Shown here piece after piece: positions 8,942 through 15,783 of a stretch of DNA of 64,000 nt (within the stretch, counting starts at the first letter, position 1; every line of letters starts with the position of its first letter). The notes under the pieces were generated by a model. The model was not told the DNA's origin, searched no databases, and worked only from the letters and a program-made list of their open reading frames with translations. Made by a program: the position numbers and the translations under genes. The stretch comes from Hymenobacter aranciens (GTDB lineage Bacteria > Bacteroidota > Bacteroidia > Cytophagales > Hymenobacteraceae): the NCBI RefSeq assembly GCF_030580865.1, contig NZ_JAUQSY010000007.1, forward strand, positions 282,233-346,232, in the 5' to 3' direction.

Positions 8942-8972
8942 TTTCCGGCCACTGCCAGGCCTGCACGCACTG

Positions 8973-9100
8973 GGCTCGCTATTGCTTATTGCGGACCACA
9001 ATAAGCAATGGCGAGCCTCCTACTATTGCTTAGCATGCCCCGTGCAAAGCAAGGATATGCCCCGTGCAAAGCAAGGATATGCCTCGTGCAAAGCAATAGG
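8973..9100. repeat. Palindrome plus 22-bp tandem repeat (3 units)
   Basis: The arms 8973-8991 and 8999-9017 are complementary with one mismatch. Then a 22-bp unit beginning ATGCCCCGTGCAAAGC is repeated at 9035, 9057 and 9079; the first two are identical and the third differs at a few positions. No spacers are present, so it is not a CRISPR array. It fills the gap between two convergent genes. Confidence 0.85.
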
Positions 9101-9125
9101 CTGGCAAAGGCAGGTGGTAGGTGGG

Positions 9126-10460
9126 CTACAATTCGTCGTCCAGCTCCCCGCGCGGCTCGGCGCGCTCCTCCATCGTCGTCACGCGGAGCTGCACCAGCTC
9201 CACGGCGCGGCGCGAGCGCTGCAGCACCCGGAACTCGTAAGGGTCGAGCACGGCCACATCGCCCACTTCGGGGATGCTGCCGTAGATGACGTTGAGCAGG
9301 CCACCCACGGTTTCGTAGTCTTCGCCCTCGGGCAGGGGGAAGGGGAGGTATTCGTTGGCGTCGGAGATGGGCGTGGCGGGGTTCACGCGGTACTCGTCCT
9401 CGGCAATTTTCTCCACCACCGGCACTTCGTTGTCGTATTCGTCCTGAATTTCGCCCACCAGCTCCTCCATAATGTCTTCGATAGTGACGATGCCCGACAC
9501 GCCGCCAAACTCGTCGCTCACGATGGCCATCACGATGTGCTTGCGCTGAAACTGGCGCAGCAAACGGTTGATTTTCTTGGTTTCGGGCACGAAGAAGGGC
9601 GGGCGCATGATGCGGGCCAAATCGACGGGCTCCTGGTTGCGGATGATGGGCAGCAGGTCCTTCACGTTGAGCACGCCCACTATATTGTCGATGTTGCCTT
9701 CATACACCGGCATGCGCGAGTAGCCTTCGCTGAACACCAGCTCCAGGATTTTGTCCTGCGGGGCATTCACGTCCAGCGCCGAAAGCTTGGTACGGGGCAC
9801 CATTATCTGCTTCACCATGCGGTCGTTGAACTGAAATACGTTTTCAATCAGCTCGTGCTCCGAGTCCTGGATTTCGCCACTCTGCTTGCCCTGATCGAGC
9901 AGCAGGCGCAGCTCCTCGGCCGTGTGGACTTCGGAGCCGTGCGTCGATTTCACCCCGAACAAGCCCAGCAGGCCGTTCGACATCCAGTTGAGCAGCCAGA
10001 TAGCGGGATAGGTGATGACGTAGAACACCCGCAGCGGCGCGGCCACGGCCAGTGTCGTAGCCTCCGATTTTTGAATAGCCAGCACCTTAGGCGCCTGCTC
10101 GCCAATAACAATGTGCAGCACCGTGATAGTGGCGAAAGACGCAATTAGCGCGGTAGTATGCACCGTTTCGGGCGCGATGACCAGCCCGAACTGGTGAATA
10201 AGGGCCAGCAGAATTTCGGCCACCACGCTCTCACCAATCCAGCCCAGGCCCAGCGAGGCCAGCGTAATGCCCAACTGAGTAGCCGATAAGTAGGCATCCA
10301 GGTTCTGCAACATGCTCTGCGTGAGCTGCGCCAGCCGGTTGCCTTCCTGCGCCCGCAGGTCGATTTGTGAGGCTCGCACCTTGACGAGGGCAAACTCAGC
10401 GGCAACAAAAAACCCGTTCAATAGAACGAGCAACAGCGTGAAAAGTATTTTTAAACCCAT
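9126..10460 (-). CDS. CorC/HlyC family membrane protein (DUF21-CBS-CorC)
   Basis: A 444-residue inner-membrane protein. The N-terminal 200 residues form the DUF21 (CNNM-like) transmembrane domain, beginning MGLKILFTLLLVLLNGFFVA. A CBS pair follows (VPRTKLSALDVNAPQD to DLLPIIRNQEP and the next repeat), then a C-terminal CorC/HlyC domain after an acidic hinge. Relatives are linked to Mg2+/Co2+ export or maintenance; the haemolysin label is historical. It stands alone, with a TACTTTTG element at 10505-10512 about 45 bases upstream. Confidence 0.9.
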   Translation of the reverse strand: MGLKILFTLLLVLLNGFFVAAEFALVKVRASQIDLRAQEGNRLAQLTQSMLQNLDAYLSATQLGITLASLGLGWIGESVVAEILLALIHQFGLVIAPETVHTTALIASFATITVLHIVIGEQAPKVLAIQKSEATTLAVAAPLRVFYVITYPAIWLLNWMSNGLLGLFGVKSTHGSEVHTAEELRLLLDQGKQSGEIQDSEHELIENVFQFNDRMVKQIMVPRTKLSALDVNAPQDKILELVFSEGYSRMPVYEGNIDNIVGVLNVKDLLPIIRNQEPVDLARIMRPPFFVPETKKINRLLRQFQRKHIVMAIVSDEFGGVSGIVTIEDIMEELVGEIQDEYDNEVPVVEKIAEDEYRVNPATPISDANEYLPFPLPEGEDYETVGGLLNVIYGSIPEVGDVAVLDPYEFRVLQRSRRAVELVQLRVTTMEERAEPRGELDDEL

Positions 10461-10504
10461 GTTGGCGGCCCCGCGACACGGTCGGTCTGGTGGCCATTCT
10501 ACCT

Positions 10505-10512
10505 CAAAAGTA
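10505..10512 (-). promoter_or_regulatory. Putative -7 promoter element
   Basis: On the minus strand this reads TACTTTTG, a full match to TAnnTTTG, 44 bases upstream of the CorC-type gene. Confidence 0.5.
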
Positions 10513-10612
10513 CGGAGTTTGCGGTGGGTAGTTGGGGTGTTGAACCTTTCGGGCGGCTATTTGTGGTAGGGACAGCGTTATTTTGTAGCTGAAAGCCGCC
10601 CAATTTCCCCTG

Positions 10613-12799
10613 ATGAATTCCTCCGTTTATAAATTTCTGGCGTTTCTGCTGCTGCTCGGCGGCCCGGTTTCAGCCCAGATATTCGTGCCCACCCACCTAA
10701 GCACCACTCTAAGTCAGCCCAAAGCGAAAGTAGGGGAGGAGTTGGACCTCATTATCAACGCCCGCATCGAAGACAAGTGGCATCTCTACGCCACCGATTT
10801 CAGCGAAGACGTGGGGCCAATACCGTTTACCCTGAAATTCACGCCGAGTGCGACGTATGCGCTGGTCGGCAAGCCCAAATCCATCAACTCGCACCACGAG
10901 CACGACGACGTATTCAACGGTGACGTGGCCTTTTGGGAAAAAACCGGGCAGATTCGCCAGCGCATCAAGGTGCTGCAGCCGGGCAGCCTCAGCATTAAGG
11001 CCGAAGCCGACTACCAGACCTGCACCGACGTGGACGGTCGCTGCGTGCCCGGCAATGAAGTGGTGACTTTTGGGCCACTCACCGTGACTGGCAGCGCCGC
11101 GCCAGCTAAGGCTACTGGTGTGGTAACGCCACCTGCCATTATAAAGACGGATGCGCCTGCCGTAGCTGCCGCCCCAACAGATTCTCCGACAGCTACTACG
11201 GCTATGGACACCGCCGGCCAACCGGCTCCAGTCGCGACGGCCACGGTAGCCCTGCCTACTACTGAGCCCGTTGCAGCTGCTTCGGCTGATGCTCCGCGCA
11301 TCGCCCCCTCGGCGCCCTTGGCGCCCACTTCCGACGCGGGCAGCCTCTGGAGCTTCGGGCTGCTGGCCTTTATTTCGGGGCTGGCGGCGCTCATCACGCC
11401 CTGCGTGTTTCCGATGATTCCGATGACGGTTTCCTTTTTCACCGGCAGCAAGGACAGCCGGGGGCGCGGCATTCTCAAAGCCGTAGTGTATGGCTTGAGC
11501 ATCATTGTTATCTACACCATCATTGGCGTGGTGGTGGCCCGGTTGCTGGGCGAGGAAGGCCCCAATTTCATGGCGACGCACTGGCTGCCGAACCTGCTGT
11601 TTTTTACCGTATTTGTGGTGTTCGGGCTGTCGTTCCTGGGCTTGTTTGAAATCACCCTGCCGCACCAGTTGGTAAGCAAAACCGACGAGCAGGCCGACAA
11701 GGGCGGTTGGCTGGGCATCTTCTTTATGGCCTTCACGCTGGTGCTGGTATCGTTCAGCTGCACCGGGCCGATTGTGGCCACGGTGCTGGGGCTGGCGGCC
11801 CGGGGGCAGACGCTGGCCCCGGTGGTGGGCATGCTGGGCTTTTCGCTAGCTTTTGCGCTGCCATTCACGCTGTTTGCCATTTTTCCCTCATGGCTGAAAA
11901 GCCTGCCCCGCTCGGGCGGCTGGCTCAACACGGTGAAGGTGGTGCTGGGCTTCGTGGAGCTGATGCTGGCCCTGAAATTTTTGAGCATGGTCGATTTGGC
12001 CTACCACTGGGGCGTGCTCACCCGCGATGTGTACCTGGTGCTGTGGGTGGTGCTGTCGGCGCTGCTGGGCATGTACCTGCTGGGCAAGTTCCGCCTCTCG
12101 CACGACTCGCCGCTCGACCACCTCAGCGTGGGCCGGCTGATGCTGGCGGTGCTGGCCTTCGCCTTCACCGTATACCTGATTCCGGGCCTGTTCGGGGCGC
12201 CGCTGCCGCTGCTGGCCGGCTACCTGCCCCCCCAGAGCAAGCACGATTTTTCGCTGGCGGCGCAGCCGGGTGGGGCGGCGCCGGCAGCCTCGGCCAGCCG
12301 CGAGGCGCCGCGCTTTGGCGAATTCCTGGAGTTGCCCCACAACCTGGAGGGCTACTTCGACCTGGAGCAGGCCAAGCGCGTGGCGCGGCTGGAAAACAAG
12401 CCGGTATTCGTGGATTTCACCGGCCACGCCTGCGTGAACTGCCGCAAGATGGAAGCGACGGTGTGGAGCGACCCGCAGGTGCTGGAGCGCCTGCGCCGCG
12501 ACTACGTGGTGGTGGCCCTCTACGTGGACGACAAAACCGAACTGCCCGAAAAGGAATGGTATGTGTCGCCCCGCGACAAGCAGCAGAAAACTACCCTCGG
12601 CAAGCAAAACGCCGACCTGCAGGTGACGCGCTACGGCTTTAACGCCCAGCCTTATTACGTGTTGCTTGACCCGAATGACACGACCGGCCAGCCGTTAACG
12701 CAGCCCGTGGCGTACGAGCCGAATGTGGCGCAGTTCAGCCAGTTTTTGCAGAGTGGGCTGACGCAGTTCAAGCAGAAGAAGGGCGTGGCAGCGCGGTAG
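10613..12799 (+). CDS. dsbD: Thiol:disulfide interchange protein DsbD
   Basis: A 728-residue protein that carries reducing power across the inner membrane to periplasmic thiols. Order: signal peptide (to about 22), N-terminal DsbD-alpha domain with the Cys pair in TCTDVDGRC, and a Pro/Ala/Thr-rich linker (about 170-245). An eight-helix membrane domain follows with its cysteines in ITPCVFPM and FSCTGP, then a C-terminal thioredoxin domain with HACVNC. All redox cysteines are present. The linker is longer than in E. coli. Its TAG stop is the first triplet of the palindrome at 12797. An upstream TTATTTTG (10578) is a candidate -7 box. Confidence 0.93.
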   Translation: MNSSVYKFLAFLLLLGGPVSAQIFVPTHLSTTLSQPKAKVGEELDLIINARIEDKWHLYATDFSEDVGPIPFTLKFTPSATYALVGKPKSINSHHEHDDVFNGDVAFWEKTGQIRQRIKVLQPGSLSIKAEADYQTCTDVDGRCVPGNEVVTFGPLTVTGSAAPAKATGVVTPPAIIKTDAPAVAAAPTDSPTATTAMDTAGQPAPVATATVALPTTEPVAAASADAPRIAPSAPLAPTSDAGSLWSFGLLAFISGLAALITPCVFPMIPMTVSFFTGSKDSRGRGILKAVVYGLSIIVIYTIIGVVVARLLGEEGPNFMATHWLPNLLFFTVFVVFGLSFLGLFEITLPHQLVSKTDEQADKGGWLGIFFMAFTLVLVSFSCTGPIVATVLGLAARGQTLAPVVGMLGFSLAFALPFTLFAIFPSWLKSLPRSGGWLNTVKVVLGFVELMLALKFLSMVDLAYHWGVLTRDVYLVLWVVLSALLGMYLLGKFRLSHDSPLDHLSVGRLMLAVLAFAFTVYLIPGLFGAPLPLLAGYLPPQSKHDFSLAAQPGGAAPAASASREAPRFGEFLELPHNLEGYFDLEQAKRVARLENKPVFVDFTGHACVNCRKMEATVWSDPQVLERLRRDYVVVALYVDDKTELPEKEWYVSPRDKQQKTTLGKQNADLQVTRYGFNAQPYYVLLDPNDTTGQPLTQPVAYEPNVAQFSQFLQSGLTQFKQKKGVAAR

Positions 12800-12869
12800 G
12801 CTAGGGCAAAAAAAGAACTGTCATGTTTCACTGCGTTCAGCATGACAGTTCTTTTTTTGCCCTAGCCTA
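12797..12869. repeat. Perfect palindrome; terminator carrying the dsbD stop codon
   Basis: The 29-nt arms 12797-12825 and 12841-12869 are exact complements with a 15-nt loop, and A7/T7 tracts make it a plausible terminator on both strands. The first three bases are the dsbD stop. The loop-side sequence (GTTCAGCATGAC) relates it to the CATGCTGA repeat family. Confidence 0.85.
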
Positions 12870-12887
12870 CAAAATCTAAAACAAGAA

Positions 12888-12915
12888 GAGGCAGCACCCA
12901 CCCAGATGCTGCCTC
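12888..12915 (-). terminator. Hairpin-U-tract ending the tRNA-like transcript
   Basis: On the minus strand a 9-bp stem (GAGGCAGCA/TGCTGCCTC) with the 10-nt loop TCTGGGTGGG is followed by TTCTTGTTTTAGATTTT. A second hairpin at 12933-12950, nearer the tRNA-like gene, has a 4-bp stem and exactly the same 10-nt loop. Confidence 0.7.
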
Positions 12916-12989
12916 TCGCTTACAATGAGGAACGCACCCACCCAGATGCGCAACTCGGTTTCCCCTCTTCTCCTCGAATCCAACTTCAG

Positions 12990-13104
12990 CTGTAGCGGAA
13001 GGACTTGAACCTCCACGAAGTAGTTAGCCAGCCCGAAGGCCGATTTCTCCCAAACCTTCACCCCCGAGATAGGAGGGTGTGTCTGCCAGTTTCACCACGC
13101 TACA
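12990..13104 (-). tRNA. tRNA-like gene, class II, with 46-nt variable region
   Basis: Read on the minus strand, a 7-bp acceptor stem (TGTAGCG/CGCTACA) encloses a Leu-type D arm (TGGTGAAACTGGCAGACAC) and a 5-bp anticodon stem CCCTC/GGGGG with loop CTATCTC. A normal T arm (GGAGG, TTCAAGT, CCTTC) follows. Between the anticodon and T arms lie 46 nt, about three times the usual class II arm; they contain GAAG/CTTC and an inner 6-bp hairpin with a TTCG loop. Canonical counting gives anticodon ATC and U37, both abnormal. The discriminator is G and CCA is not encoded. It could be a specialised tRNA, a tRNA-like regulatory RNA or a decayed gene. The intact stems and an own promoter argue against simple decay. 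Confidence 0.65.
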
Positions 13105-13143
13105 ATGTCTTTTTTAATCGCAGCCGGTTGCTTTCGATTATGA

Positions 13144-13151
13144 CAAAAGTA
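13144..13151 (-). promoter_or_regulatory. Putative promoter of the tRNA-like gene
   Basis: The minus strand reads TACTTTTG, a full -7 match, 39 bases before the acceptor stem; transcription would start near 13137. Confidence 0.5.
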
Positions 13152-13225
13152 CGGCACAGAGACGGAAAGTAAAAATAATCATGCGTCGCAGTTGAAAATT
13201 TACAATTAATTTATTTCCTCTGGTG

Positions 13226-13233
13226 TAGCTTTG
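13226..13233 (+). promoter_or_regulatory. Putative promoter of the Lrp-type regulator
   Basis: TAGCTTTG matches TAnnTTTG 28 bases before the ATG. It lies back to back with the promoter of the tRNA-like gene, so the regulator could affect both. Confidence 0.45.
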
Positions 13234-13261
13234 CGGGAACTTTAAATTTTCCCCTCGAAAT

Positions 13262-13735
13262 ATGGCCCGGAATTACGAACTTGATGAAACCGACCGGAGA
13301 ATTTTAAACCTGCTCATCCAGGACGCCAAAATGCCCTACACCGAGATTGCGCGCAAGGTGCATGTGTCGGGCGGCACGGTGCACGTGCGCATGGCGCGGC
13401 TGGAGGAACTGGGTATTGTGGTGGGTGCCACGCTGCGCATTGACTTTTCGAAGCTCGGCTACGGCGTGAGTGCCTTCCTGGGCATTTACCTGCTCAAGAG
13501 CTCGGTGTATGCCAGTGTGGTAGAGCAGCTGAAGCTGATTCCGGAAGTGGTGAGCATTCACTTCACTACCGGGGCCTACGGCGTATTTGCCCGTCTGATG
13601 TGCCGCGACACGCAGCACCTGCGCGACGTGCTGCACGACCGCGTGCAACTCATCGAAGGCATCGAGCGCACCGAGACGCTGATTTCGCTGGAGGAGGTGA
13701 TTAACCGCCCGATTGAGCTGAGTCAGGTTTTCTAG
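13262..13735 (+). CDS. Lrp/AsnC family transcriptional regulator
   Basis: A 157-residue DNA-binding protein. Residues 5-60 form the winged helix-turn-helix (LDETDRRILNLLIQDAK and IARKVHVSGGTVHVRMARLE). Residues 70-150 form the RAM ligand-binding domain that assembles Lrp-type octamers and senses amino acids. Length is normal. It is divergent from the tRNA-like gene with about 110 bp between their predicted start points. The target genes and ligand are unknown. Confidence 0.93.
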   Translation: MARNYELDETDRRILNLLIQDAKMPYTEIARKVHVSGGTVHVRMARLEELGIVVGATLRIDFSKLGYGVSAFLGIYLLKSSVYASVVEQLKLIPEVVSIHFTTGAYGVFARLMCRDTQHLRDVLHDRVQLIEGIERTETLISLEEVINRPIELSQVF

Positions 13736-13763
13736 CGCGCGGCGGTAGAGCTTTATTCGACCC

Positions 13764-13790
13764 AGGCGCTGGCTGTGATGGCCAGCGCCT
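13764..13790 (+). terminator. Hairpin after the Lrp-type gene
   Basis: AGGCGCTGGC and GCCAGCGCCT pair around a 7-nt loop; a weak T-rich stretch follows. Confidence 0.6.
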
Positions 13791-13858
13791 TAGGGTGCTT
13801 ATTTTCTAAATTGTGAGCGGCGGCACGCGGGGGCAAAGCTGCCACTTTGTTATTGTAT

Positions 13859-14971
13859 ATGGCCGCTACGCTGCTCATCCAAACCGCTTTCATCGGCGAC
13901 GTTATCCTGATGACGGCGCTGCTGGAATACTTGCACCAGACGGCGCCCGAAACGCCCGTGGACGTGCTGGTGCGGCGCGGCAACGAAGGGCTGCTGAAAG
14001 GCCATCCGCACGTGCGGCAGGTGCTGGTGTGGGATAAGAAAAATGGCAAGTACCGCCAGCTCTGGCAGCTGTTGGGCCAGATTCGGGCCGCGAAATACGG
14101 GCGGGTAGTGACTCTGCAGCGCTTCGCCAGCACCGGCTTTCTTACGGCTTTTTCGGGCGCACCGGAGCGGGTAGGGTTTGCGAAGAATCCTTTGAGCCGG
14201 TTTTTTACGAAGCGCGTGGCGCACCAGATTGGGGATGGCACGCATGAGGTAGAACGGAATCTACGGCTGCTTGAAGATAACAGCGCGAATAGCAAGATGG
14301 TAGGTGCTGGGCATTCGGTGCTGGGTGTTGGAGGAGGGAACGAATTGCTGTCTCCAAGCCAAAAGTCCGATACCGAGCACCGAACGTCGAATACCCAAAT
14401 ACCTTTTCCGCCGCGCCTCTACCCATCAGCCGCCGACGAAGCCACCGCGGCTATGTACGCCGCTGCTGGCCCCTACATCTGCCTGGCTCCGAATTCGGTG
14501 TGGTTTACCAAGCAATACCCCGAGGGAAAATGGCTGGAGCTGCTGGCCGCTTTGCCTGCCGGGCTGCGGGTGTACTTGCTGGGTGGCCCGCCCGACGTGG
14601 CTGCCTGCGAGCAGCTAGCGGCTGCCACCAGCCGGCCCGGCATGGAAAGCCTAGCGGGCAAGCTGGGTTTGCTAGCCTCGGCGGCGCTGATGCGCGGGGC
14701 GGTGATGAACTACGTGAACGACTCGGCCCCCATGCACCTGTGCTCGGCGGTGGGGGCGCCGGTGACGGCGATTTTTTGCTCCACGGTGCCGGAGTTTGGG
14801 TTTGGACCGCTGGCACCAGTGTCTTTTGTAGTGGAAACCAAGGAGGCGCTGGCCTGCCGGCCCTGCGGGCTGCACGGGCACGGGGCTTGCCCGCAGGGGC
14901 ATTTTCGGTGTGCGTATAGTATTGAGGTGGCGCAGCTTACGGATGCGTTGAATCGCCCAACACGGGCTTAG
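13859..14971 (+). CDS. Glycosyltransferase family 9 protein with in-frame insertion
   Basis: About 370 residues from the ATG at 13859; a TTG 12 bases upstream is possible. The N-terminal half matches GT9 heptosyltransferases (AFIGDVILMTALLEYL, VLVRRGNEG, LQRFASTGF, GAPERVGF). The C-terminal half has the nucleotide-sugar site (APNSVWFTKQYPEGKW, GGPPDV, NDSAPMHLCSAVGAPV). It should add a sugar during LPS core or glycan synthesis. Between the halves about 35 residues of low-complexity, Ser/Gly/Thr-rich sequence come from a palindromic repeat inserted in frame, so an originally smaller enzyme gained a linker. Activity is not assured. Confidence 0.85.
   Translation: MAATLLIQTAFIGDVILMTALLEYLHQTAPETPVDVLVRRGNEGLLKGHPHVRQVLVWDKKNGKYRQLWQLLGQIRAAKYGRVVTLQRFASTGFLTAFSGAPERVGFAKNPLSRFFTKRVAHQIGDGTHEVERNLRLLEDNSANSKMVGAGHSVLGVGGGNELLSPSQKSDTEHRTSNTQIPFPPRLYPSAADEATAAMYAAAGPYICLAPNSVWFTKQYPEGKWLELLAALPAGLRVYLLGGPPDVAACEQLAAATSRPGMESLAGKLGLLASAALMRGAVMNYVNDSAPMHLCSAVGAPVTAIFCSTVPEFGFGPLAPVSFVVETKEALACRPCGLHGHGACPQGHFRCAYSIEVAQLTDALNRPTRA
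14299..14403. repeat. Palindromic repeat inserted inside a GT9 gene
   Basis: GGTGCTGGGCATTCGGTGCT on the left faces CGAGCACCGAACGTCGAATA on the right. The arms are imperfectly complementary around a 35-nt centre, and the frame stays open throughout. The left arm shares GGTGCTGGGTGTTGG with the heptamer array at 63924. Confidence 0.75.
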
Positions 14972-15021
14972 TCGTAGCGGACACTTTTAGGGCTGAGCAA
15001 CTGAAATCACTTGTTCGTTCC

Positions 15022-15580
15022 TTACACCGTGAGGCGCTGCGTCTGCGCGTTGCTGCGCACCACGTACACCGGCCGCCAGCCCGGCGAGCCAGGGAAAATA
15101 GGCGGTGCCGGCGGCATCAGCGGTGACGCTGGCCACGGGCCTAGGGCGTCGCACTCTACGCTGGCGTTGGATTCAGGCCGGCTACGGTCACGCTGGTGCG
15201 GGTAGGGTTTGAGATGAGGGTTGCGGAAGTTGTAGGGCGTGGGGCTGGCCTTCATTTCGCCAATCCGCTCAAACGCTTTGCCATCCCCACTGCACCTCGG
15301 AACGGGCGCTGTGCTGCTCGCTGGCGATGGTCCACTGCAAACGGGCCGCGTTGCCTTCGGCCGCTGCGGTGAAGCTCAGCAGCCCGACCGGTAGCGGTGC
15401 GCTGGTGCCGGTGAGGTAGAACTCCGAGAAGTAGTTGGCCACGGTAGCCTCCGCCGCAGCCCCAGCCAGCACCACGAAGGTGAAGCCGGTGTCGGTATTG
15501 CTGCTGTTACTGGCCAGGGGCCCATTGGCGCCGTTCACGCTGAAGGCCACTAGGCCCGCCAGGGCGGTGTCATTTGGCAT
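15022..15580 (-). pseudogene. Remnant of a T9SS-type secreted protein
   Basis: Two minus-strand frames together give the usual end of a Bacteroidota surface protein. One carries [19 protein letters not shown] and [10 protein letters not shown] (15269-15580), and the other continues [11 protein letters not shown] to VYVVRSNAQTQRLTV (15022-15255). The intact family pattern reads LPVELLxF.A...LxWxTASExNxxxFxVERS, so the frame breaks near 15260. There is no signal peptide or N-terminal domain. It is a decayed gene fragment in an otherwise empty stretch before sucA. Confidence 0.65.
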
Positions 15581-15723
15581 TGTTCGGCCTTTTTGCCGAC
15601 GGTGAAAAGCGAGACCTAACCATCAATTTTGCTTAGCTTGCCCATCAGTTCAACTAAGTTGAAAGTAAAAGTTTGAGTGTATCTGTTTGTTTTGCAAATT
15701 AATTTGTATAACCGCATGCAGGT

Positions 15724-15754
15724 TTTGATTTCGCAGTCAGCTACTTTACTTTTG
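15724..15754 (+). promoter_or_regulatory. Strong Bacteroidota-type promoter for sucA
   Basis: TTTG at 15724-15727 and TACTTTTG at 15747-15754 are separated by exactly 19 bases, the consensus spacing. The start of sucA lies 30 bases further on. It is the best promoter in the window. Confidence 0.75.
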
Positions 15755-15783
15755 CGCTGTTCTAACCACAGAAACCCACCCTC

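Noticed and set aside
9035..9100. Possible CRISPR array
   Set aside because: The three 22-bp units are directly adjacent with no spacers, and no cas gene is in the window.
12990..13104. tmRNA or selenocysteine tRNA
   Set aside because: There is no tag reading frame or pseudoknot-type layout as in tmRNA, and the acceptor is 7 bp with no TCA anticodon as required for Sec. It was kept only as a tRNA-like gene.
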